A DNA stretch of 23,294 nucleotides, taken from Chromera velia. Lineage: Eukaryota; Sar; Chromeraceae. The position numbers were made by a program, and so were the translations under genes. Under the pieces are notes generated by a model. That model was not told the origin of the DNA. It saw nothing but the letters and a program-made list of their open reading frames with translations, and searched no databases. The stretch spans positions 1 through 23,294 of the forward strand of contig JAHBMJ010000557.1 in the NCBI GenBank assembly GCA_018398765.1, read 5' to 3'. Numbering within the stretch: position 1 is the stretch's first letter; each line of letters starts with the position of its first letter. Of this stretch, positions 9,356 through 19,132 are shown in pieces.

Positions 9356-11212
9356 TTCGCTCTCTTTGGTTGTGGGAGCGTGTCTGAACGGTTTGTGTGT
9401 GTGTGGTCGAACGTGCATGTTGCATGCAGCTGTGCCTTTGTGGATATCGGCTCTGGATCCGGCAAGGTGGTAATCAACTGTGCCGCCCGCACGGACGTTC
9501 GCGTGTCTGTAGGGCTGGAGCTGAGCGAGCAGAGGCACAGACTGGCGGTGGCAGCTCTGAAGGCAGCCAGTCAGATGTGGCCAGAGGGGGAGTTGGAGTC
9601 TCGTGTTCGTCTGGGGAGGGGAAACCTTTTGGATGTGGATTTAGAGGATTTGGTCCCTTCGTCTTCTTCCTTCTCGTCTTCTTCTTCTGGGGAGGGGGGG
9701 AAAGGGGGAGAGGAAGAAGGGCGGGAAGAAGTTGAAGAGAAAGAAGAGGGGGGAGAAGAAGAAGAGGGGCCAAAGCGTTTGGTCGTCTTTGTTGCGTCCT
9801 TGTGCTTTCACAGGTGCGTCAGTTGGCTTTTCTTCTTTTGGGGGGGACTGAAACTATTCTTCTTTTTCTTTTGACCATCTATGACCATTCTTCCTTGCAA
9901 CCTGACTCTGTCGACCCTCTCTTGGAAAGGCACTATGGATGTTTCTTCTCATTGAGCTCCTCTTATCTGTCTCGTTTTGCTCAGCAGCACTTTGCATGCA
10001 CTCACTGTACAGCACAGGATTTCTTTTTCGTGCATTTCTTCACCCCTTCTCTGCACATGCTATCTCTTTGATTTGTACCTTTGTGCCGCAGTACCTTCTG
10101 CAATCTTCTGCCGAGTACATAGATGCACATCCATGCAAATAACCGCACCTCAGTGCATCCACTTCATCCACCCATCCATCCATCCATCCCAAAGAATCCA
10201 AGTAGTACCAGCAGACGAATTCATCAAATACTGAAAGCTTCCTTCCTTCCTTCCTTTCTCCCTTCCTTCCTCTTTGCAGCGTCCTCCTAGAGAGGCTCCT
10301 CGAGGTCCTCGAGAGGGACGAGAGAGTCCAGCTGGTCGTCGCAACCAACAGACTGCCTCTGCAGAACCTGAAGAGGACAGACATGGAATTCCTCCCAACG
10401 TCCTGGTCGGTCCGTATGTCTGTCTGATTGCTCTAGCTCTCACAGGCACACATTCATATTTGACGCTTTCACACTCACACAGAGATAGTGGTGAGAAAAC
10501 TCTAGCAGCTCGTGCGCAACTTGGCTTTGGTTTTGTTCACACACTCTCTTTCTGTGTGGGAAGTGTCGGAAATCAGAATGAAGAATAGACACAGAATGCC
10601 TTTCAGACGACGAGGTAGGAGGAATCCAATTCCGAGACTGGAATGTGCGCCTCTCCGTTAATTCTCTCTAGCGTGCGTGTACTCTGTATCTTCACGTGCA
10701 TCCAAATTTCCTTCTTGTAGCTCTTTTTTTCACCAGATTGCTGCCTCTNNNNNNNNNNNNNNNNNNNNNNNNNNNNNNNNNNNNNNNNNNNNNNGTGTGT
10801 GTGTGTGTGTGTGTGTGTGTGTGCATCTGCGTCCTCTTCAGCTTCTGCATGTGCCTTTTTACTGTATGTTCAGCCCAACATCATCCATCTGGAGTGGCCT
10901 GTCCCTCTCTTTGCTTTTTTCTTTCGGTCGGTCATTTGAAGAATTCTGCATGCATGCGTGTGCATGGCTGCATGCAGGTCGGCCCACCAGCCCATCTACT
11001 TCCTCCACAGGGCCTCTTGTGAGTGCTCAACCTGCGCACGGGAGCAGTCCAAGGCGGCTGGGGCTGCGAGGCAGTTGGAACTTCAGCAGGCAGAAAGGGA
11101 GAAAGAGAAAGAGAAAGAGAGAGAGGCGGCGGGGAGACGGAACAGCAACAGCAAAGGGGGGCGTGCAGCATCTCCTGCAAGAAAGACGACCCCCAAGAGG
11201 TGGTCGATGTAG
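7605..11212 (+). CDS. DOT1-like SAM-dependent methyltransferase (5 exons)
   Basis: Predicted class I SAM methyltransferase resembling DOT1-type histone H3 methyltransferases, so probably nuclear; the substrate is not proven. Exons 7605-9304, 9430-9813, 10280-10409, 10874-10926 and 10978-11212 join in frame to 833 aa. Residues 1-500 are disordered and Ser/Pro/Lys/Arg-rich, a possible nucleic-acid or chromatin tether. The fold begins with TYGELSREACRRIF, as in DOT1-like proteins. Motif I is CAFVDIGSGSGK (about 568-579); the ribose-binding acid is in VGLELSEQRH; NLLDVD follows. An acidic Ser/Glu insert of about 45 residues precedes LVVFVASLCFH, the position of the DOT1 NNFAF segment. Exon 3 gives LVVATNRLPL, exon 4 HLEWPVP, exon 5 PIYFLHR and a charged tail. 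The ATG at 7605 is the first in frame. Exons 1-3 are well supported; exons 4-5 rest on phase and short motifs, and a 46-N gap lies in intron 3. A related non-histone methyltransferase is the main alternative. Confidence 0.8.
9319..9350. repeat. (CT)n microsatellite in intron 1 of the methyltransferase gene
   Basis: CT/TCTC repeat within the 125-bp intron 9305-9429, pyrimidine-rich on the coding strand. The intron ends in TTGCATGCAG. Confidence 0.93.
10238..10275. repeat. (TTCC)n tract before exon 3 of the methyltransferase gene
   Basis: CCTT tetranucleotide repeat ending in CTCTTTGCAG. It forms the polypyrimidine tract of the acceptor for the exon starting at 10280. Confidence 0.88.
10749..10794. 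other. Assembly gap (46 N)
   Basis: Run of 46 N directly before a GT repeat, inside predicted intron 3 of the methyltransferase gene (10410-10873). The true length is unknown and a small exon could be hidden here. Confidence 0.99.
10795..10823. repeat. (GT)n microsatellite
   Basis: About 14 GT units abutting the N gap; the repeat probably caused the assembly break. Confidence 0.95.
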
Positions 11213-13056
11213 GTCGTTCAATCGCCCCTTCTTCTTTATGGTAGCACCTTGGTACAATTTTAGCCTAGTGAAGAGGGAATCCGGGAAGGAATGAGATGGA
11301 GGTAACACGCGAATCACAGAGGAAGAAAAATTGGTACCCATTTGAGTAGCAGCAAAAGTATAGCAGCAAGCCTCAGCAAGGCGCATCATCATTTAGTACG
11401 TCGTCAGGTACGGTTCTGTCATGGCACCATGATTGATATACAGTGATGAAATACACGGTATCAAGCAGCTTCAAGCTTAACATAGAGCACTGTAGATCAC
11501 AAGAGCTAGTCACAAGAGAAATGAAACTCCACTGCAGGTACAACTTTTTTCAGTATCATACATAACAGTATATGATAAACACATTCTTATGTTTAATCTA
11601 GTGTGTAATCAGAGCGAATATGACAATTTAAACATGTAGAGAGGGCTCAAACGACTTTTTAGTCCCAAAACGAGCACTATAGTAGTATAAACATCTATTT
11701 TTCCAATAAAACGACACTATAATAATTTTTAATAATGAAAAAAAAGAAGAGAATAAATCATATAAAAAAATGTTTAATCTTTAAATTTTTATATAGTAAT
11801 AATTTTAAATGGACTTCTAGATGGACTTGTCAAAAAATTTGTATGAGATCAATGTCACCTGTGTATGAAATTAAAACAGAGTAAAACAGAGCTGATATAA
11901 TGACCATAAGGCTACTAAGCCATACAGCTAGCCACGAAAGATTCAATGTATCTTATACGTTAGATAAATTAAAAATATACTAGCCTGATACTAAGACTGC
12001 TGACAGTCTGCTGTTATAAACCAGGTTATAAAAACGATATGCATGAGAATTAAGAGGAGATTTTGAAAGCCTGCCGATGAGACTCTTTCGTAAGAGTCAA
12101 AACAGCCATCCGGGCAGCGCCAAAGACAAATCGATACAAACATATTAGAAACATTATGCACAAACTTTCAAACGTGTTATTACAAAGACTGTGATACAAC
12201 TTGATTTACCATCTGTCAGTTTGTGTTCGAACGGAGATGACGCGGAAGCATATGTTAATGGAAGAGGTGTGTGACCATGGAGATAGACAGGAAGCCCTAA
12301 GGAAGCCTGGAAAGGCCGGTAGGGAGATGAGGCAGGCCGAAGAGCTTGTAAGGCGGTACTAGGCGGTACTTCTCGCTTTTTCTTCAGAGCGATACCCGAA
12401 AGGCTAGTGCATGGCAGGGGCCCTCATTGCTGCCTAGATTGCTGTATGCCTAGGAATGGAGTGATTGATCCTAGGGCATGGTCTCTTACTAGCTAGCAGT
12501 CCTAAAGTTTGGCCACTTCAGGCCCAGTGAGCAATCGCTTAGCATGCTTCTATAGCTTTGTAATATGATCCAAAATATGACTTAAATGCTTACAGACTGT
12601 CCTTGGCCATTGGATCACGATGGCGGCCGGGTTCTAGGCTGGGTTAAGTCACCTGATCATCATCATTAATTATAATTAATTGTAGGCCTAGCTATATACA
12701 GTCAGTGGTTATTTCACTTTAATGAAAGTTGAATCGCAGTTCAATGAGATTAAATGACTTCAACTTAGCTAGCAATTTGCTACTAGCCTTTGAGCGATCA
12801 CTGATCCATTTCATACCCCATCTGAGTTGAGTAAGTGACGGTTTTTAGATCAGATTCTGAGTGAAACAGACTATCCCACTCTGTTGGAGTTAATCAGACC
12901 ACCCCACTCAGTGGTAATTAGCGTCCCCTTGACAAGCATTGCCAACGAGCAAGTCTAGTAAAATATCAGACAGCAAAGAGGCAATTAACCAGAGAAGGCG
13001 CAGGCCGACAAAGACCGATGGAAAGGCCATGTAGCCATGCCGTATATCACCTCACT
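11213..13056. other. AT-rich, CTAG-rich non-coding block (left part)
   Basis: No long open frame or recognisable domain. The first 100 bp should include the 3' UTR of the methyltransferase gene. From about 11300 composition shifts: AT-rich, many CTAG tetramers and no long microsatellites, unlike the rest of the window. It contains a hammerhead-like fold (12071-12118) and a directly repeated AGGCGGTACT (12352 and 12362); GGCGGTACTA recurs near 16331. It could be the non-coding part of a mobile element or other inserted DNA. Confidence 0.6.
12071..12118 (+). ncRNA. Degenerate hammerhead-ribozyme-like fold
   Basis: CTGCC (12071-12075) can pair with GGCAG (12113-12117). Between them CCGATGA resembles the hammerhead CUGAUGA core. 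It is followed by a perfect 7-bp hairpin, GACTCTT-TCGT-AAGAGTC (12081-12098), and AAAAC where GAAAC would be expected. Two core positions deviate, and no clear GUH cleavage triplet follows, so an active ribozyme is unlikely. It may be a decayed copy or a chance resemblance. Confidence 0.2.
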
Positions 13057-13407
13057 CTAGAGGAAGAGGCGGCGAATGACTTCCACAAGAAAAAGTGAAT
13101 ATCGGGAGTTGATCGGAAATCTGACACTTGAAATCTCTTCCTGAATCGTACACCTCCACAATGCCTCCTCCTCCCCCCCTTCGGGCTTCAATCCCTGCAC
13201 AACAGCAGACTTGACCAGAAGAACAACCCCTAGAGCCCTCAAGTCTCTCTCACTGATATTCAGGCAAGAACAACGATTGAGCATTATTAAACCGACAGTG
13301 ACTACAAAACTCAGGGCCTCATGCCGGTTGTGGGGACTGCCTAGAGCCAGACCAATTAAAGACGAGACGGGTCTCTCAAACCGACCTGGGGAATGGTATG
13401 TATACAA
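13057..13407 (-). pseudogene. Coding-like fragment, possible 3' end of the broken gene upstream
   Basis: An open minus-strand frame whose last two thirds look protein-like (ISERDLRALGVVLLVKSAVV, then a Glu-rich turn and FLVEVIRRLFL before a TAG stop). It lies about 100 bp downstream of the broken gene at 13508-15341, on the same strand but in a different frame. It could be a last exon, a frameshifted continuation or an unrelated remnant. No family recognised. Confidence 0.35.
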
Positions 13408-13507
13408 AAACCCTCCCCCAACCTCACCTTCCGATCTAGGGAGACTTTGCAGAGCAGACAGGAAACTCCCAGATAACCTATAGTCAAAGACTGTATTTTC
13501 TCCCTAC

Positions 13508-15341
13508 TTACCCGCACCCCCCTCTTGCACCACCCTGAAGGTGACAGTCAGACTTCACTGCACATGTGGAAAGAAACCGATCATCCCAAAGGTTCAACAG
13601 CTCATCCCCATCATCCTTAGACCAAAAATATTCGAGCGAATTGTCGACACGACGATACCCATTACCCATATTCGGTGGAAGAATTGCTGGGTCAGTAGCA
13701 TTTCGGGGAGCTGGATAAACTAGGTCAAATTTGGGTTCAACCGGAACGGACTCCCCAGTATACTCATCATAATCAAGAAAGTCATTGTCCCAGAAGGCTA
13801 GTTCCAAAACCTCAGGGGTGTTTAGGAAGGTTTTGGTATTGGGGTCAGACACTAGGAGGTCTTCGTTTTCAGGAGCTTTGGTGGCTCTTACTTGTAGGAT
13901 GACGCTAGGGGATGAGGGACTGCGCAAGACGCGCGTGGGAAAGGACATACTCCCACCCCAGTTCACATTCAAACACCAGAAAATTCACTTCCTCCCACTT
14001 CTGGAGAATCACACTGGGCAGTGACTTTTTGATAGGACAGTACTCAGCGTACTTACCCAGGCACCCAAAATCAAAAAATACAGGGGTTGCGAGTTTGGGC
14101 TTCCAGTTGGGGTGAAGGGTGTAGAGGTACTGGAAGGCTTCTAGCTGAGTTCTGTCCTAGTACTCCTTAAAGTCGAACTCTGGACTGTGCATGATGTTAA
14201 AGAAATTAGGGATTCCCACTGCTTCAACAAACGACTGAAGCAACGCCACATTCCCATTCCCCAACAACGCAAATGACAGGACATTCAAGGGGTTTGAACT
14301 TCTAAGAAGGAAGTCTTGAACACGTTTGCAGCGATGAAACCGCTTGTACAAATGGCCAAATACCTGAACAAGCCCCACCAAAACCTTGTGGAGGCTTTCC
14401 GAAAAAATGATGGGGGGGGGGNNGGGGGGGGGGGGACTGAAGTGGGAATCCCCGCAGAAACACCGGACAATATTCGTCAACCATATAAAGGGCCAGTGTG
14501 GCCTGCCGTCTTCACAGAAAGGGGGGTGCATGAACACCTCCTGTATTCTCTGCTTCAAATAGATAGGCAGTCTTGCTATGTAGCCCTTCAGGAGTCGCTT
14601 TGGGCTGTCCCCCCGCGACCAGCAGTTGGTAAGGACAAACTATGTTTCGGGCCACTCCAATCGTTGGAATTCAAAACACGCGTCGATCAGGGTCTTTTCA
14701 AGAGGCTGTGTGACAAGGTTATCATATGATCCTATCTTTTCGGAGCCTCTGAGGACTCCAAGCATTCTGTAAAACTGAGTGAGGGTAGATGGCTGGAGGC
14801 TTTCGTTTGATAAATCAGAGTATTTGAATCGCTCTTTCAAGAAGGATTTGAGTTTCTTCACACACCCCTCCCTCATACAGCAGGCAAACGCCATCCAATC
14901 GAGGGCTGGCATCGGAAGGAAATGTTTGAGGCTAAACCCAACCAAGTCAAACATGTGCTCCCACCCCTCGATCTCTTCGAATGTGCCAAACCGGCAAACC
15001 CCCTTGCCCGGAACTCTGAGGCAGGTGGTGTCATTCTCCTTCAGCTTCGCAAGGAAGAGGCACCCAGGTGGAATGTTGAAGATTTTGGTAACTGCCTTGA
15101 TGTACTGCATTGTATAGGGGGTCTCCAACATATGGGGGAGGAGGACTAGGAGGAGCCTCCTCGTGAAGGTTTCTTTTGGGATTGGAATGACCCCACCTCT
15201 GCTGTTTTCTACTAGCAGGGGCTGAAGAAAACAGCTTTCCTCAACGCGCCGGGCCTCTTCCTCTATGCAATCAATCATATCATCGGGTCTCTTACGCTGC
15301 ATCACCACTAGAACTAGCCTGTTTGCAAAGTTTGAGTCCAT
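13508..15341 (-). pseudogene. Broken intronless gene of unknown family
   Basis: Family not recognised. An ATG at 15341 (after a pyrimidine-rich TTTTTTTCAG) opens 233 codons ending at a TAG (14640-14642). The same frame then continues with protein-like sequence (FVLTNCWSRGDSPKRLLKGY) through a poly-C/NN stretch (14412-14435) to a second TAG (14157-14159), and beyond it (DRTQLEAFQYLYTLHPNWKP) to a third TAG near 13910. Around 13900-13930 the protein-like sequence moves to another frame, which runs to a TAG at 13508 and is rich in acidic and aromatic residues (e.g. ELAFWDNDFLDYDEYTGESV). Segments such as NPLNVLSFALLGNGNVALLQ and QLEAFQYLYTLHPNW vaguely resemble degenerate ankyrin-type repeats. 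No intron is evident, unlike the neighbours. Two in-frame stops plus a frame change indicate a recent pseudogene or sequence error; stop readthrough is a less likely alternative. Confidence 0.6.
14412..14435. other. Poly-G run with 2-N assembly gap
   Basis: About ten G, two N, then twelve G. The homopolymer length is unreliable, so the apparent frame continuity of the broken gene across it is not secure. Confidence 0.97.
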
Positions 15342-15984
15342 TGCTGAAAAAAATGAGAATGCACGAGTAAACGAGACGAGACATGAAAAATGTAAGTGTG
15401 CTCTTCTATACGGACTGCCACATGCAGCTGCCTTGCGCCTTTAGTACTCAAATAAAATACTCAAAAGAAGAGACAACGGCTCGCTGAGCTGGAAAAGTAT
15501 ATGCAGTCAGGAAAGGATTGGAGGCTTCATTCGGAGCGGTCTCTATGCGACGAGTCTGTGAGTCTCTAGCTGAGGTGACACAAAAAAAAGCCAGCTAGGT
15601 GTTGAAAAGTTGTTGCTTGAGAGTGAGTTAAGTGATTTTGGGTCAATTTCAGGCCGGCAGAGGTGATTGAAGTTGATGTAAAAGAGAAACTAAGGAAAAA
15701 AATATGATAGAGAGGCAGACAGAGTCAGAAACTAAGGGTGGATAGATTAGGGTAGACTAGGAAAAAACTGGCCTAGGCACGATACCCAATACCGTGTAAA
15801 CTAACGGCCGGTATGCTGGGACGTGCTATGCATCCACGAACCCTCGTTTATAGCTAGCTAGGAGACACTGGCTGGCTTGCATCCGCCGTCTCCCGGCCGG
15901 CGGACCAATTAACTATAGCATGACCAACTGGCGCGCAACATGCATAGAATAGATATTCGCTTTCCGCGCGGGATTTTCCGGGGC

Positions 15985-16044
15985 CATGCATCGCCGCGCG
16001 CACAGGGCCATGCATGCGCGCGCATACGCGCGCGGCGATGCATG
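15985..16044. repeat. Inverted repeat with perfect 17-bp arms
   Basis: Arm 15985-16001 (CATGCATCGCCGCGCGC) is the exact reverse complement of arm 16028-16044, with a 26-bp spacer. The spacer itself holds the palindrome ATGCGCGCGCAT (16014-16025). The whole can form a strong hairpin or cruciform, and its alternating CG/CA runs could adopt Z-DNA. Confidence 0.9.
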
Positions 16045-16176
16045 CATGCATTCCTGCCAAAGTTGACAAAATTAGCTCAGACTATATAGCTGAGATGAGA
16101 CGTACCGCGTGCCACCCTTCTGAGCAGCCCATAGACTAAAGCATGCAAAGCGCAGACAGATTGTTGTTTGTTAGCA

Positions 16177-16276
16177 GCCTGGGAAACCAGGCGGGCCACA
16201 GGGTGTGGTCTGGGCCTCAGCGATGAGGTACACCCCCCTGCCGTTTGTGGGGGCGACCTCTATAAGACAAAACGGC
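16177..16276 (+). ncRNA. Candidate structured RNA: hairpin run and possible pseudoknot
   Basis: Consecutive perfect hairpins are visible: GCCTGG-GAAA-CCAGGC (16177-16192, GNRA loop), CCACA-GGG-TGTGG (16196-16208), CCTCA-GCGA-TGAGG (16215-16228, GNRA loop) and CCCCC/GGGGG (16233-16238 with 16249-16253). The loop of the last, GCCGTTTGT (16240-16248), can pair with ACAAAACGGC (16267-16276) with one bulged A, giving H-type pseudoknot topology. No known RNA family recognised. The strand is ambiguous; GNRA loops on the plus strand favour plus. Confidence 0.4.
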
Positions 16277-16294
16277 GACAGTGCTCTAGGGCAC

Positions 16295-16327
16295 CACTAA
16301 TCACTATCACTAATCACTATCACTAAT
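16295..16327. repeat. 13-bp tandem repeat, 2.5 copies
   Basis: CACTAATCACTAT repeated at 16295 and 16308, with a partial copy at 16321, just downstream of the structured-RNA candidate. Confidence 0.9.
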
Positions 16328-16828
16328 AGGGCGGTACTATAGTATATTTTAAAAACAAAAAGTCATAAAATTGATCCATCGGATCCGATATGCAAACCCT
16401 TTTAGTTTTAAGTTTGCTAAGTTTTAAATAATTCTAATTTTAAAATGATGATTTAAATTCAATAAAAACAAAAACTAGAACAAAAAATAGCTTTCAACTA
16501 TATTAAAGAGCCTAGCTAGGCCATGTAAAGTTTACTAACTTAGTTTATAGTAGCGTTATACAATTCAAGTTACTGTTTAACTTATACTGTATATGTGATA
16601 AAGCTTCTGACTAGGCTTCTAATTCAAGTTCTGAATAATTCTGAAAATCTACTTCTAGAGTTGAGCGGCGAATCTAGACTACTAGACAATCTACAAACAA
16701 TAAAATTGAAACCTAGCTTGAAACACGTAAAAATTTGATGACATGATCTAAGTACAGCTTGTTGAAAAAAATACCAATTTTCGAGCACTGTGTGGTCCCT
16801 GACTGGTGCATACAGAAGAAAGCTGAAT

Positions 16829-19054
16829 TCACAGAAGGCCGAAAGAGAAGAGTTTCTGACTTGGCGCCTCTAGCAGCTTCCTCGCTCTGGCTGTGCCCAC
16901 GAGGCGTTCGAGAGCGAAGGCCTCCAGTTTCGAGAAGTACACGACGACGCTGGCCTGCCAGGCTGCCCTGCCTTCTCGAAGCTCCTCTTTCAGAAACCCA
17001 ACCTGCAGAACGCACAGTGAGAGAGACAGCAGGATTGTCAATCAGACAGCTAGTCACTTTGACGATTTAGAAATGCAAAAAAAGGGAAGAGAAGGAGAGG
17101 AACAGAGAGAGAGGAAATGAAGAAAAGACAAGCAAAAACAGAAAACAAGAACCAACGAACCAAAGGGCAAGAAGGGAGCCGAACGAAAAACCAGACAGAA
17201 AATGACGCAAGACCAGAAAGGAAAAAAGAGAAAAGTCAAGAGAAAAACTAAAACAAGGAGACAGAAGAAAACGAGTAAACAGACAAAAAATGTTGCGGGA
17301 GAATGAAAAAGAAAAGAGAGGGAGTGAGAAGGTAACCGGGTGGCACAGGGAAGGCGAGGGAGAGGAGGGAGAAAGAACGCACGAGGGGCGAAAGTAAAGA
17401 AGGAGAAAAGGCCGGTCGAGATCGGGATCGAGATCGAGAGAGAGGGAAAAAAGACAGACGCACACAAAAATGGATAGTGAATCCGAGACGGTGTAGGCAC
17501 GAACCTCTCCTCTCTTTTCTCCCCTTTCTTTTCTTTTCCTCCTGCATTTGTTTGTTTGGGTTCTTCTCCGTCCTCTTCCTTTTCCATTCGAAAAAAAAAA
17601 AAACAGGCAAACAATTGTTTTCTGTCTTTCTTTTCTCTTTTCTTCCTTTCCTTTCGTCCTCCTGTCCTTCTTTCTCCCCCCCCGCCCTCTGACACAAATG
17701 AATGCGCTCTCTGTCATCTATCTGCCCATCCATGCAGCCCCCCTCGCCTGCCTGCCTGTCTGCCTGACTTGAGCTTTGAAGATCTCCGGATGCTCTGGAG
17801 CTCCCACAAACACCACGTGATGCGCTCCTTTGAGACGGTATCTGCAAAGCAAACAACGTACGCAGAATTAAAGGCAGAAGAGAATTAAAAGAGGGGCGTT
17901 AGAGGGAGGGGGGGACGGGTACACTTCCCTCCCTCAGAACGCAGTACCGACACTGCCAAGATCTTATCGATGCACGTTTTCTCTCACATACTCAGGAAAA
18001 GAGAAAGATGGAACTTCGGTTTGGTTTCGGGGAGAGAGAGGCAGGCAGAAAAGTTGAGTGCTTCCCTTATACCGTCGGCTCTCAAATTTCCATGGTTCTT
18101 GTGCTGCTGTTTGCCTCGTCCGAGATACAGCTTCTGTGTCGACACACAGGGGCAGCAAGGAGATTTTTTTTCTTTTTATGTTCCATCCATTCAGCTTCGA
18201 AGGAAGGACAAGGAACCAACCCGTCAGTGATCGATCGTCCTTCCTTATTGTCGCCATCATGATCTGTGCATCAACCACACACTGTATTGTATGCCTGTGC
18301 AGACACCCACCCTCACCATCATCCATCCCGCACGCACCTTCGAAAAAAGAGGAACCGCTCTGTGGTCAGCATCACCTGCCGTCTCCCCTCTCGGAAGGCC
18401 TGGCGGTTTCTGCTGAGAGATCCTTTGGAGCTCTGCTCGTGACACACGCACATGATCTCCTCGAAGTCTCCCCCCCCTCTTTCAATTTCGCTTTGCAGGG
18501 CCTTCTCCAGACGCAGTAGCTCGACAACGGAGGGCACAACAATAAGACACCCTTCCAAGGAACTAACCAATGCAGGCCACATCCGCCCCACAAACCCGCA
18601 CAGAAAATCATCCGCTGAGGTTTCCACCGTCTGCACGTCTATCTGCTGAAACAGATGCCGCACAGCCCCCTCCCCCTTCCCCTCCTGTCCGCCCCCCTGT
18701 GTCTGTGTCTGCACGGCGACTTCCGAAGGCGGGGTGGGCTTCCAGAGCCTGAGCGAGCCACGGAAGTTCCTCTGGGCCCCCGAGAGGTGCCAGACGTCGG
18801 GAGTCCTTCCTTTCGAGAGAAGAATGGTCTGCCTCACGAACTTGGCTTGGCCTGGAAGGGGAAGGGAAGGGAAGGGAAGGGAAGGGGAAAATCAAGGAGA
18901 CAGAAAAGAGCAAACAAACTGCGGTGTAGCTGGATGGATGAATGTCCCCTTCCATTCCATTCAGGCCCCCACAAGGAAGGCAGTGAGTGAGGGAGACGGA
19001 AGGGAAAGAGAGAGAGAGACGAAAGGAGAAAACAGAGGAAGGCTGAGAAAGCGA

Positions 19055-19132
<78 letters not shown>

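Larger units (their letters stand above)
15342..16828. other. AT-rich, CTAG-rich non-coding block (right part)
   Basis: No coding sequence recognised. It runs from the 5' side of the broken gene to the 3' end of UTP25, whose 3' UTR should occupy roughly the last 50-100 bp. It contains a GC-rich inverted repeat (15985-16044), a run of RNA-like hairpins (16177-16276), a 13-bp tandem repeat (16295-16327) and then an AT-rich stretch to about 16760. Confidence 0.6.

Noticed and set aside
17054-17856. Minus-strand frames of about 200 aa in UTP25 intron 3
   Set aside because: Low-complexity composition, and they would interrupt the conserved join between YRLKGAHHVVFVGAPEHPEI and VGFLKEEL.
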